From the NCBI GenBank assembly GCA_014803855.1, contig JAAVAX010000010.1, positions 122,365-186,364 of the forward strand: DNA of 64,000 nucleotides, given 5' to 3'. Made by a program: the position numbers and the translations under genes. Position 1 is the stretch's first letter. Every line of letters begins with the position of its first letter. The notes below the pieces were generated by a model. That model was not told the DNA's origin and searched no databases. It saw only the letters and a program-made list of their open reading frames with translations. The stretch comes from Mycoplasma sp. (GTDB taxonomy: Bacteria; Bacillota_I; Bacilli_A; Mycoplasmatales; Metamycoplasmataceae). Below, piece after piece: positions 24,543 to 34,268 of this stretch.

Positions 24543-25799
24543 CTAATTACCTTCCTTGATATTAAATTTAGATGTTAGTTCCATAACTTCATGTTTTAAT
24601 TTTTTCAATAATTCTTGATCATTATAATTAGATAATGCTTCAAAAATTATAATTGCCAATTTATCAAATTCTTTTTCCTTAAATCCTCTTGTTGTCATAG
24701 CAGGTGTTCCTAATCTTATTCCACTAGTAGATTGTGATGATTCTGTATCATTAGGTATCATATTTTTATTCACGGTTATATTAATTGAACCAAGAATATC
24801 TGTAGCTAATCTTCCTGTTATATTAAATGTTTCTTTAACATCAATCATGAATAAGTGATTGTCAGTTGTTCCAGAAATTATTTTTGCTCCTAATTCCTTA
24901 AATTTATTGCAAAAATATTTTGCATTTTTAATAATTTGTTCTTGATATATCTTAAATGATGGATCTAATGCTTCTTTAAAAGAAACTGCTTTAGCTGCTA
25001 TTTGTTGAAATAAAGGTCCTCCTTGATACCCAGGAAAAACTCATCTATCAACTTTTGTTGCAACTTGTTCATCATTTGTCATAATTATTCCACCACGAGC
25101 ACCTCTTAATGTTTTGTGGGTGGTAGAAGTAACAACATCACAATACTCAAATGGTGCTGGGTGAAGACCAGTTGCTACTAGACCAGCAATATGAGCTATA
25201 TCAGCCATCAATTTAGCACCTACTTCATTAGCAATTGTTTTAAATTTTTGAAAGTCAATTGTTCTAGAATAAGCACTAGCACCACAAATGATTAAGTCAG
25301 GCTTAACTTTTTTTGCTATTTTAGTAATTTCTTCATAATCTAATAATCCATTTTTATCAACATCATAAAAATATGTTTCATAAAAATAACCAGAAAAATT
25401 GACACTATAACCATGACTTAGATGACCACCTGAAGCTAAACTCATTCCCAAAATTTTTGCTCCTTTAGGAATTAATGCAGCAATAGCAGCTGCATTTGCA
25501 ACAGAACCTGAATAAGGTTGGACATTAGCAAATTTAACATTAAATAATTTTTTTAATCTATCAATTGCTAATTGTTCAATGGCATCAACATTTTCACATC
25601 CACCATAATATCTTTTATTTGGATAACCTTCACCATATTTATTGGTAAGTATTGATGATGAAGCATTTAATACATCATTTGATACATAGTTTTCAGAAGC
25701 TATTAGTTCAATGTGATCTTGTTGTCTATCTAATTCTTTATTTATAATTTCTTCAATTTCTTTATCTAATAATATAATCTTTTTATAATCTAATATCAT
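24543..25799 (-). CDS. glyA: serine hydroxymethyltransferase
   Basis: 418 residues, the standard length, with an AAGGAG Shine-Dalgarno before ATG 25799. PLP enzyme that interconverts serine and glycine and loads one-carbon units on tetrahydrofolate. Signatures: [10 protein letters not shown] near 33, [16 protein letters not shown] near 54, [12 protein letters not shown] near 93, ADIAHIAGL near 203, and the PLP lysine in [14 protein letters not shown] near 230. Two UGA tryptophans around the middle. Followed 5 bases later by hslO, so hslO and coaD may be transcribed from the glyA promoter. Confidence 0.97.
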
Positions 25800-25850
25800 A
25801 AAGAACTCCTTTTATAATATTAAAAATATTTTACCTTTATTTTTATGAAA

Positions 25851-26390
25851 TTAGATTATGATGTCCAAACATTTAGATAATTTTATTCTTGCTTCATTTT
25901 CAATTTGTCTTAATTTGTATTGCGAAATATTTAATTTCTTAGCTATTTCTTTTCTTTTTAAGTTGTTTACAATTAAATTGTAAATTACAAAAAATTCATG
26001 TGAAGTCAAAAAATTAAATAATTCATCATATATATAATTTTCACTTTTGTTTAAGATTTGATTTTCATTGTTATCATCAACTAATACATAATTAAGAATT
26101 TGATGATTCTTTGTTTTATATTTATTGCAATATGATCACATATATTTTCATATTTTCTTTTTAAAAAAAATGTTGAAATCATATTCTATATTTTTTGTTT
26201 TTATTGCAAAGTATTCTAATTTATTTTCTGATTCTAATAATTTATAAAACGAAAATGAAATTAGATCTTCAATTTCTAGGGGTATTGATAAATTAATATT
26301 TTTAATTCTTTTTGCTAATTTATAAATATATGTTTTGTTGTTTTTGTAGAATAAATATGTTTTATTTTCATATTCTGGTTTTTTGTTCAT
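25851..26390 (-). CDS. sigma-70-family-like transcription factor (putative alternative sigma)
   Basis: 179 residues. The C-terminal part HEFFVIYNLIVNNLKRKEIAKK followed by LNISQYKLRQIENEARIKL is a clean sigma region 4 helix-turn-helix (L---e--v--l---n-s-keIA--l-iS---vr-ie--a--KL). The N-terminal part contains IEDLISFSFYKLLESENK, resembling sigma region 2.1-2.2. Two UGA tryptophans (KYMWSY region). Size and layout suit a short ECF-like sigma factor. Mycoplasma genitalium MG428, of similar type, is reported as an alternative sigma factor that controls recombination genes; orthology here is a guess. Divergent from the GH13-like gene; dprA lies about 2.8 kb away. Confidence 0.65.
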
Positions 26391-26483
26391 TTTGTGTTGG
26401 AATCACTTATTCACAAAAGAATATAAACGAATTTGTATTATTTAAAATTGCTTAGGTAGATATTTTCAAGTAAAATAATTAAC

Positions 26484-27992
26484 ATGAATAATAAAATGTT
26501 TTTATATGAAGTTGACCCTTTATTTTTTTATGATTTTGATAATGATGGATATGGTGATTTTAAGGGTTTTATTAAAAAAATAGATTATTTTAATTTCTTA
26601 AATGTAGATGCTATATTATTTCCTGATATTTTTAATCAAGAACAAACTATTTTAAAAAATGCTCAAGTAACAATTTATGATAAATATGGAAATATTAATG
26701 ATTTAAAATTGTTGGCTAAAACTTTAAAAAAATATAAGATTTCCTTATTTGTTGAAATTGATATTAAAAATATTTTAAATTCTATGATTATTAAAACTTC
26801 TATTGAAGATTTAAAATCAAATGATATAAGTAAATATATTGAACGAGATAATAGTTATGTATTTAGTAAATCACTTAATTGAGGTACTGAAAAAAGAATT
26901 GATGCTTTCAAGAAAATTATTAATTTTTGATCAAAAATAGGAGTAAGTAATTTTGTATTTTCTAATTTTGAACACTTATATGAAAACAATAGTAAATTGG
27001 ATTCAAAGTTATTAAAACAATTAAAGTTTTTTTATGCTCTTGCAAAAGATTTAAATGAAGAATCTACCATTGGAATAAGATCAATATATTTCAATAATTC
27101 CACTATAAATAACATATTTAAAAAATATATTGGTGCTATATGTGATTTTTATATTGATTCATCATATTCATTGATAGCAACTGATAAAAATTACCCATTT
27201 GATATTCAAAAAAAATTTAATCATAAAATCATTTTGAAAAAAATTAAAAAGATTAAAATTGATTCACAATATTTTTCTAAATATTTTATTTCATTGAACA
27301 ACAATAAAATTGGTCGAATTAATTCAAGATGATTAAATGAGGAAAATTTAATTGATGAATCAAACAAATGTTTATTAATGTTTGTTAATTTATTACCATA
27401 TTCTTCAGTTAATTATTTTGGTGATGAATTAGGTCAATTAAGATTAAAATTAAAAAACAAAGATGATTATCATGATTATGAATATGTGGAAAGAAAGAGA
27501 CTTTTAGAATCTAAAAAGTATAAAACCAAAGAATATGAACTATCTCAAAAGTATTTATCAAGAATAAATACTCAGTCATTTTTTATGTGAAATGATAAAT
27601 TAAATGGTGGATTTTCTAAAGCAAAAACAATATTTAGGAAATTGCCAATTAATTATTTAAGTCATAATTTGAAAGATGAATATAGCAATATTAACTCTAT
27701 TGTTAATTTTTATAAAAATTTAATCAAGATTAGCAAAAGCATTAGTGATGAAAGTGTAAAAATTAATACAAAAATTAAAATTAAATTAAGAAAGAAAATT
27801 TTCATTATAAAAATAACAAGTAATGATGATAATAAAATTATTGCTATTAATTTATCTAATAAAGCTATTGATAAAAAGATTAATTCAAAATGAAAAGTTG
27901 CTCTAAGTTCTATTTCAACAAAGGAATATAGAGGAAAAGTTGATTGTTTATCTCCATATGAAGCTTTGGTATTGATAAAAATCAATAAATAA
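26484..27992 (+). CDS. GH13 alpha-glucosidase-like protein, catalytic residues lost
   Basis: 502 residues with four UGA tryptophans. The layout of an oligo-1,6-glucosidase (GH13) is plain: FYDFDNDGYGDFKGFIKKID (against F-Dsn-DG-GDl-Gi--kLd), NVDAILFPDIF, YFGDELG (against yqGeEiG), YHDYE, FFMWNDKLNGGFSKAK (against PMqWd-s-naGFt) and the Ig-like C-terminal sheet. Active-site positions are changed: the nucleophile segment GFR-D reads NFVFSNF, the acid/base segment reads STIGIRSIYF without Glu, and NHD-PR reads NNKIGR. It probably does not hydrolyse glycosides. It may be a binding protein or a decaying gene, but the frame is intact. Confidence 0.75.
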
Positions 27993-28003
27993 AAAAGGAT
28001 TAG

Positions 28004-30241
28004 TTATTTATCTTCTCAGTTTGATTTTGTCATAGTCAACACTAATTGAGAATCATAAGTTTTTGTATTATTGTCAAATTCAACTTCTGTATAGAATTTT
28101 ATTTTAATGTGAATTGTTTGGTTATTAAATCGACTAATTTCTACATTCATATTATCATCAAATTTATATACAATTGAATTAATTACAAATTGATTTTCAT
28201 CATCAAATTTATATAGTTTGGAATTGAAATTTATGTTTGGTTCATTTGAATCATTGTTATCAAATGATATTGATAGGTCCTTATTAAATAATGATGGTGT
28301 TATATATTTTTTTAATTTATTTCACTTTTCATTAACATTTTGATCAGTATCTTCAAAGTTAATTAAATTACCTGTTTGTAAAAGCGGTGGCAAATTATTT
28401 TTATTAATTTTAATATTTCTTTTTTTATCTATATTTCCATTGCTGAATAATTGATTAACATAATCAATATGGTCTTTTTTTAGAACTTTTTTGATGTTTT
28501 TAATCAAAATATTATCTTCAGGATAATTGCATACTGAAACATTATTTAATATATTAGTATTAATTATTTGATAATTTGAAATATTTTTCATTTTGCCTAT
28601 TACATTGAATTGATTATAGTATCTTTGGTCGTATTCCCCTTCAACTAACAATCCAACATTGAATGATAATGTGTTTTCAAAATCATTAGATTGTACACTG
28701 TTATTATCAACAACAAATGAAAATTGTGATGAATTAAAATATTTGTTTTTTATTTTATCTTCTCAAGTATTTGATAATACACCATCTTCCAATGAAAAAT
28801 ATTGCATATTAATTGATTTGCTTCAATTTGCCTTTGCTAAAAAATAAGAAGGATAATGTGATGATAATTTATTCTCATTTAAATTTACTGTATCTACTAG
28901 AAATTTTTTAACATCATCTAATTTTGGTAATTCTACAGTTGGTTTATTATTTGTTGCCTTGCTTCATTTTATTTTTTTTCCATTTTCAATCCATTTTTCA
29001 TTTTGATATTCACAATTTTGGAAGATAAAATTAATATCAAAATTTATTATTTTATTATTTTTTGAATCTAATGTACCTTTACATTCAAATTTAAAGCCAG
29101 ATTTTATCAATTCATTTTTGTCTATAATTGAATGGTTATCAACATCATCATTTTTAATTTCTAAATTAAGCAAATATTTTTCAATTCAATCATCAGAAGA
29201 AATGTTGCTGATGATATTAGATATGTCATTTGAATCACCTTGAATAGGCATTGTGTTTGTGAATCAATTACCATTACTTAATTTAATACTATGAACTGAA
29301 ATATTTTTATCTTCATTAAATGTTCTGAATCCTGATATTTTTATATCTTGATTTAGATCATTTCACTTATATTTACCACTTAAATTTAAAGTTATTTCAC
29401 CATTACTTGTAGATCCACTTTTAATTTTTATTTTTAATTGATTAGAATAACCATTTTCTTTTAACTTTTTATCAAAATATTCATTATTTATTGAAATAAG
29501 TGATTGTTTAGATTCTAATCCAAATGAATCAACTAATCACTTAAAATGAGAAGCATTTAATACACCATCATTTAATAAACCACCAGATGTATCAATAACT
29601 TCAGGAACTGATTTAAAATCTTTTAGCATTATAGTGTTAGTTAGTTTTTTATCTTGTAATTTATTATCATAATATCATTTATTTTCATTTATGACTATAT
29701 CTAGAACCCATGTAGTATCACCACTAAATATTGTTGAAAATACAATATTAATATCATTTTCATTTTCTATTTTTGATATATCACCTCTTAAAAATTTATC
29801 TATGTTTTGTAAAAATATTTTTCTTATTGAACCTTCATATTTAGATCTAAATTCACTTTTTGATAGTTTACTAATTGGTTCATTATTTCAAATTATTTTT
29901 GAACAATCTACATTGAAATAAATGCTAGTATTTTCATGTTTTACATTGTCAGTAATTTGATCAGTTTTACTAGGTGGAACAATAACTTTTGGTGGTTTTA
30001 TTGTTTCATTTTTATCTTTATTTTTATCACTATCACTATTTTTATCTTTTTCTTCTTTATTTCTATCTTTTATTTTCTCATTCTCATTATCTTTACTTTT
30101 ATCTTTTATGTTTTCTTTCTCTTTTTCCTTTTCCTCTAAATTTTGATTATTTTTTAAACATGAAATATTGGCAAATGCTGGTATTGCCAATACATTTATT
30201 AATCCAAAACCCATTAAGGATATTTTGTTTATTTTCTTCAT
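28004..30241 (-). CDS. large lipoprotein with charged linker
   Basis: 745 residues. Signal peptide MKKINKISLMGFGLINVLAI followed by PAFANISC; the Cys at about 28 is the likely lipidated residue, after a mollicute-style loose lipobox. Residues 35-80 are almost only Lys, Glu, Asp and Asn (EKEKEKENIKDKSKD type), a flexible tether rising from the membrane. The rest contains repeated elements around KWLVDSFG, KYLLNLEI and WSKATNNKPTV, and ends SNWEDK. About a dozen UGA tryptophans. Surface-exposed, function unknown. Its 5' region (30242-30460) carries an unusual leader ORF and a terminator-like hairpin. Stop 11 bases from the convergent GH13-like gene. Confidence 0.85.
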
Positions 30242-30275
30242 AAATTATTTCCCTTTTATTTTTTTTAATCCAATT

Positions 30276-30301
30276 AAAAAATCTCGTCATTAAGATTTTT
30301 T
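30276..30301 (-). promoter_or_regulatory. terminator-like hairpin in the lipoprotein leader
   Basis: Perfect 9-bp inverted repeat (AAAAAATCT at 30276-30284, AGATTTTTT at 30293-30301) with an 8-base loop. On the minus strand it ends in a T-run and lies 35 bases before the lipoprotein ATG. It would act as an attenuator if the 5' UTR begins upstream of the leader ORF. It is perfectly symmetrical, so direction is not decided by sequence. Confidence 0.55.
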
Positions 30302-30344
30302 GTTTTTAATGCTGATGAACAAAAAATTGCATCATGAATTTAAA

Positions 30345-30455
30345 TTAAATAATCGTGGTGGTACTAGTATTAATAAAAGAAAGTTTAATATTTAAAATTA
30401 AACCTGTGATAAATGATTTTATAAAAGTTTGTTTATAGTTATAACTTATTTCCAT
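30345..30455 (-). CDS. putative leader peptide, 36 residues, Thr/Ile-rich end
   Basis: ATG 30455 has a GAGGTT Shine-Dalgarno at about 6 bases. The peptide begins MEISYNYKQTFIKSF and ends with INTSTTTII before TAA. The three consecutive threonines use ACC, ACC, ACG, codons that are rare in this AT-rich genome. The stop is 44 bases upstream of a terminator-like hairpin and 104 bases upstream of the lipoprotein start, and a second small stem (TGATG with CATCA) lies between. That order (SD, short peptide with a codon run, competing hairpins) is the layout of translation-coupled attenuators. Whether it is translated is unknown. Confidence 0.45.
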   Translation of the reverse strand: MEISYNYKQTFIKSFITGLILNIKLSFINTSTTTII

Positions 30456-30608
30456 TATAAACCTCATTTATATTTATTCAATATATACTAATATTAAACC
30501 GCATCTTGCTATTTTTATTAATAAAATAAAATTTATGACCTATAAATCAAACATCATTTTCTATAAAAAATCTCTAGTTATTTTAAATATGTATACAAAT
30601 TATTATTT

Positions 30609-30616
30609 GTTATAAT
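30609..30616 (+). promoter_or_regulatory. extended -10 promoter of rplK-rplA
   Basis: TATAAT at 30611-30616 preceded by TG one base upstream (TGT-TATAAT), an extended -10; no convincing -35 is seen. Transcription would start near 30623, giving a leader of about 110 bases. The rest of the 490-bp gap between the lipoprotein and rplK holds the L1-like operator, the minus-strand leader ORF and the hairpin listed separately. Confidence 0.6.
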
Positions 30617-30653
30617 TTAAAGTGCAATTTATTAAATTGCCTCTTAGCGGTAT

Positions 30654-30693
30654 GTGGGAGATGAAGTATTAAATTACATCATTGCCTGACCAC
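30654..30693 (+). promoter_or_regulatory. ribosomal protein L1 operator-like leader structure
   Basis: GTGG (30654-30657) can pair with CCAC (30690-30693), and GATG (30660-30663) with CATC (30677-30680), leaving an asymmetric internal loop with GGAG on one side and GCCTGA on the other. The segments GTGGGAG-ATGAAGT and CCTGACCAC resemble the L1-binding helix of 23S rRNA (GTGGGAG, TGAAGT, CCGACC). L1 represses the L11-L1 mRNA through such a mimic in several bacteria. It lies 39 bases before the rplK start, in the expected place. Confidence 0.6.
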
Positions 30694-30731
30694 TGGAGAT
30701 CAGAATAAACTTATAATGAAAAGGAAGTAAC

Positions 30732-31316
30732 ATGGCTAAAGAAATAGTTAGAGTTGCTAAATTGGAGTTTAATGCTGGTCAAGCTAAGCCAGGTCCAGAA
30801 TTAGCTGGACTTGGTATTGTAATGCCAGAATTTACAAAACAATTTAATGACCAAACCAAAGATAGAGGTTCAGAACCTGTTCCTGTTGAAATAACAATTT
30901 ATAAAGATAAATCATTTACATTTAGATTATTTACAGCTCCTGCTGCTTATAAATTGATTCAAGCTGCAAAAATTCAAAAAGGTTCATCTAATTCAAAAAC
31001 TACAATTGCTGGAACAATTACTGTTAAACAATTACAAGAAATAGCTGAATACAAATTAGTTGATTTAAATACTGACAATGTGCAAGCAGCTATGAGAATA
31101 ATTGCAGGTACTGCTAAAAATATGGGTATAGCAATTGAAGGTTGAGATGATATAGAAAAATTAAAAGCAGATGCAATTGAGGCTCAAAAAGCTGAAGCTA
31201 GAGCTCATGCTGCTGAAGAAAAATTAGCTGAAGATATGAAAGCTGCAGCTGAAAACAAAGAATTTGTAGAAGCTGAAGTTATTAAAAAACCTGCTGAAGA
31301 AGAAGGTGATGAATAA
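30732..31316 (+). CDS. rplK: 50S ribosomal protein L11 with C-terminal extension
   Basis: 194 residues against about 141 in most bacteria. The L11 core is normal: FNAGQAKPGPELAGLGI near residue 12, FTFRLFTAPAAYKLI near 60-75, and TVKQLQEIAEYK and AGTAKNMGI in the C-terminal RNA-binding domain. After the core, a UGA Trp leads into a 50-residue Ala/Glu/Lys-rich helix (AIEAQKAEARAHAAEEKLAE) ending EEEGDE. L11 forms the GTPase-associated centre. AAGGAAG lies 5 bases before ATG. Its stop overlaps the rplA start (TAATG). The extension is lost if UGA is misread as stop. Confidence 0.97.
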
Positions 31317-32008
31317 TGTCTAAAAAAATTAGCAAAAATCAAAAAAAGATTAGAGAAGTTTTTGATTCTAAAAAAGAATATTCATTAATAGAAGCTATGG
31401 AATTAGCTAAAAAAACTTCTTATGTTAAATTTGATGCTTCAGTAGATATTTCACTTAATTTAAATCTAGATACAAGAAAAGCTGAGCAACAATTAAGAGG
31501 TTCTGTTTTACTACCTAATGGAACAGGTAAAACAGTTAGAATTTTAGTTGCTACTGATGATTCAGAACAACAAAAAGCTTCTAAAGCAGCTGGTGCTGAT
31601 ATTGTAGTAAATGCTGTTGATTTAGAAGATTTACTTAAAAAAGAAAAATTTGATTTTGATGTTATGGTTGCTGAACCTAAAATGATGATTACTTTAGGTA
31701 AATATGGAAAAGTTTTAGGTCCTAAAGGATTAATGCCAAACCCTAAAACTGGTACTGTAACACCTGATACTGCAAAAGCAGTAGAAGAACTTAAAAAAGG
31801 TAAAGCAAATTACCGTGCTGATAAATCAGGTATTATTCATTCATTAATTGGAAAAGTTTCAATGGATGCTAATAAATTAGCTGAAAATGCTGATACACTA
31901 ATTCAATTAATTAAAAGATTAAAACCATCCACCGTTAAGGGAACATATATGAAATCAATTTATGTTTCAACAACAATGGGACCTTCAATTAAAGTTAAAA
32001 TTGATTAA
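31316..32008 (+). CDS. rplA: 50S ribosomal protein L1
   Basis: 230 residues, full length. L1 signature segments are intact: YSLIEAMELAKKTSYVKFDA near 21, RGSVLLPNGTGK near 62, MITLGKYGKVLGPKGLMPNP near 122-141, and GTVTPDTAKAVEELKKGK. It forms the mobile L1 stalk at the E site and probably represses its own mRNA through the leader structure at 30654-30693. Starts within the rplK stop codon, so L11 and L1 are translated together. Confidence 0.98.
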   Translation: MSKKISKNQKKIREVFDSKKEYSLIEAMELAKKTSYVKFDASVDISLNLNLDTRKAEQQLRGSVLLPNGTGKTVRILVATDDSEQQKASKAAGADIVVNAVDLEDLLKKEKFDFDVMVAEPKMMITLGKYGKVLGPKGLMPNPKTGTVTPDTAKAVEELKKGKANYRADKSGIIHSLIGKVSMDANKLAENADTLIQLIKRLKPSTVKGTYMKSIYVSTTMGPSIKVKID

Positions 32009-32027
32009 AAGCTTATAATTTTAAATT

Positions 32028-32507
32028 ATGAACTTAAAAAAAATAATTGAACAACAAGTTCTTTTAGATAATGCAATTAGAGAAGCTCATTCAGTTGAGC
32101 AAAATCATACTGAAAAAATGTTAATTGCTTTGTATACTGAAATTGGAGAATTTGCAAATGAAGTTCAGTCATTCAAGTATTGAAAGAAAATAAAAGAAAT
32201 TAATGAATCTAACTTACTTGAAGAATATGCTGATGGATTACATTTTCTAATGTCATTTGCAATAAAAACAAATTGTCACCATATTATTGAACCTTTAATT
32301 TTATTTGATGATGTTAATTTACAATTTCTAGCTATGTTTGAATCGGTTACTGATATAGTAAAGAATATTAGTAAAGAAAATGTTGAAAAATCAATTGCTA
32401 TTTATTTTGGTTTAGCAAAATTGTTAAATATTTCAGATGATAAAATTAATGAAGCATATATGTTCAAGAATAAAAAAAATTTTGAAAGAATAAAAAATAA
32501 TTACTAA
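32028..32507 (+). CDS. dUTP diphosphatase, all-alpha dimeric type
   Basis: 159 residues, one UGA Trp. ALYTEIGEFANEVQSFKYW near residue 36 gives the E-x-x-E helix, and LLEEYADGLHFLMSF near 67 gives the E-x-x-D helix that binds magnesium in the all-alpha NTP pyrophosphatase (dUTPase/MazG) superfamily. The enzyme removes dUTP and supplies dUMP. Trimeric dUTPase motifs are absent. It follows rplA by 19 bases and is probably part of that operon. Confidence 0.8.
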
Positions 32508-32596
32508 GAAATAATTAGAAATACATTAAGGTTACACTTGGTTTATATATTAAAGATAAATATTTGCTAGGTATAACGTGTTTATGAAAGGATTAA

Positions 32597-32866
32597 ATGA
32601 TGGTTTCATCAAAAAGAAAACAAGAATTAATTAAAGAATTTGGAAAAGATCCAAAAAACTCTGGATCAATAGAAGTTCAAATAGCGATATTAACTGAAGA
32701 TATTGAGAATTTAAAACCTCATTTTACTAAGAATCCTAAAGACCTACATTCAAAAAGAGGATTTATAGCTAAAATTGAACAAAGAAAAAAATATCTTGAA
32801 TATTTAAAAGAAAAAAATTATGAGTCATATGCTTCTTTAATCAAAAAATTAAATATTAGAAAATAA
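32597..32866 (+). CDS. rpsO: 30S ribosomal protein S15
   Basis: 89 residues, the standard size. Contains [20 protein letters not shown] (GS-EvQiA-LT-rI-nLt-H in the family), [20 protein letters not shown] (D-hsrrgLl-lv-qRrklL) and the ending [13 protein letters not shown]15 binds 16S rRNA helices 20-22. Two ATGs in a row (32597 and 32600); AAAGGA precedes the first by about 6 bases. The 89-bp stretch before it may hold its own promoter or S15 operator, but I cannot fix a structure. Confidence 0.97.
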   Translation: MMVSSKRKQELIKEFGKDPKNSGSIEVQIAILTEDIENLKPHFTKNPKDLHSKRGFIAKIEQRKKYLEYLKEKNYESYASLIKKLNIRK

Positions 32867-32888
32867 TAATAGAAGTTTACTCTTATAT

Positions 32889-32948
32889 CACAATCTTTAT
32901 AACACTTTATTTGTGTTAAAAATAGATTGTGTTTTTTTATATTTTTAA
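32889..32948 (+). terminator. intrinsic terminator of rpsO
   Basis: Two-step stem: CACAATCT (32889-32896) with AGATTGTG (32934-32941), and inside it AACAC (32901-32905) with GTGTT (32923-32927), followed by seven T. It lies 22 bases after the rpsO stop and separates it from acpS. Confidence 0.85.
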
Positions 32949-32985
32949 ATCTATTCAAAAACAATTTATAATTGTTTTTATAATT

Positions 32986-33285
32986 ATGATAGGTGTTGAT
33001 ATTACTTCAATAAAAAGATTTGCAAATAGAAAACTTAATTTTGTTAAAAAAGTATTATCTGATGAAGAGTTTATAGAGTGAGAAAAAGTTGAAAATAAGG
33101 ATTTGTATATAGCGCAGAGATGAGCAATAAAAGAAGCTATTTTCAAAGCAAATAATGATTATCATGATTATCATAAAATTAATATTATTCGTGACGAAAA
33201 AGGGGTATTTATTTTTAAAAATTTCAAAATATCAACTTCTAAAGAAAATGAATATGTCATTGCATTTGTAATGGAGGTATCTTAA
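32986..33285 (+). CDS. acpS: holo-acyl carrier protein synthase
   Basis: 99 residues, short for the family (about 115-125) but complete. MIGVDITSIKRF carries the magnesium-binding Asp, and YIAQRWAIKEAIFKA near 42 carries the catalytic Glu/Lys signature (RwaaKEA-fKa), with two UGA tryptophans. Transfers phosphopantetheine from CoA to the serine of AcpP (45641-45862). plsC starts one base after its stop, so both are co-transcribed and act in lipid metabolism. Confidence 0.9.
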
Positions 33286-33286
33286 A

Positions 33287-34228
33287 ATGATTAAATTGAA
33301 AATTTGATGAGCTAGTAGAAGAGCTAAAAAATACTGAAAGCATTCTTTTAGAGAACATACTAAATATACACTTCAATTTAGGAATGATTTTATTGTTAAA
33401 AAAATAAAGTCATTAATGAAATCTTTAAAAATTGAAGTAGAAGTTAAAGGGTATGAAAATTTAGGAAATTCTGGACCTTGTTTTTTATATGGTAATCATC
33501 AAGACAATTTTGATGCTTTAGCTATAATGTATGCTTTGAGAGCACAAACTGAAGCTAAAGATGATTTTAATAAAATAGCAACTTTTATTGCAAAACATTC
33601 ACTACAATATAAAAGTTACACTAGATACCCACTGAATTGTATTGACACTTTTTACTTAGAAAGAGATAATGTAAGAAAAAGTTTAGAAACTTTTGAGAAG
33701 TATGGAAAGTTTGTAAAAGAGAATAAAACTTATGGTGTTATTTTTCCAGAAGGAACTAGAAATAGAGAAGGAACAATTGGAGAATTTAAGCCTGGATCTT
33801 TTAAAGTTGCTATTAAAGAATATGTTCCAATAGTTCCATTTACTATTAATAATTCTGTTGGAGCTTTTGATTTAAAAAGAAAAGAAACATTGAAAATAGA
33901 AGTAATTTTTCACAAAAAAATTCAACCAAATTCTTTTTCTACACAAAGCACAATAGGTCTATCTGAAAGAGTTAGAAATATTGTTGTTTCTTCATTTAAA
34001 AAACCTTCATATGATTTTGTTCCATCTAAAACAGATTTAGAGGATATTGAAAATTCTAAATCAGCTATTAAATGAAAAAGAAATGAATCTAAAAAATTAG
34101 AAAATGAAGCTAAAAAAGAACGTAAAAAAAGACAACAAGAACAAAGAATTATGGATAATCAAGCTAAACAAGATAAAAAATATGAACAACAAATGATTAA
34201 AAAAGAAAATAAAAAGAACAAGAAATAA
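33287..34228 (+). CDS. plsC: 1-acyl-glycerol-3-phosphate acyltransferase
   Basis: 313 residues. The acyltransferase motifs are NHQDNFDAL (the H-x4-D catalytic pair) near residue 68, and FPEGTRNREG near 154 (glycerol-phosphate binding), followed by PGSFKVAIKEYVPIVPF. It acylates lysophosphatidate to phosphatidate at the membrane, the step after PlsY (12729). Residues 265-313 are a very basic coiled-coil-like tail (KERKKRQQEQRIMDNQAK type) that is not part of the fold. Several UGA tryptophans at the N-terminus. Confidence 0.92.
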
Positions 34229-34268
34229 TAGTATATTTTATTATTAGAGACTAAACTAAGGAGATAAA

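Noticed and set aside
30354..30370. TGGTAC on the plus strand, considered as a T-box
   Set aside because: No antiterminator/terminator downstream in that direction and no tRNA-synthetase or amino-acid gene follows; the minus-strand leader ORF explains it better.
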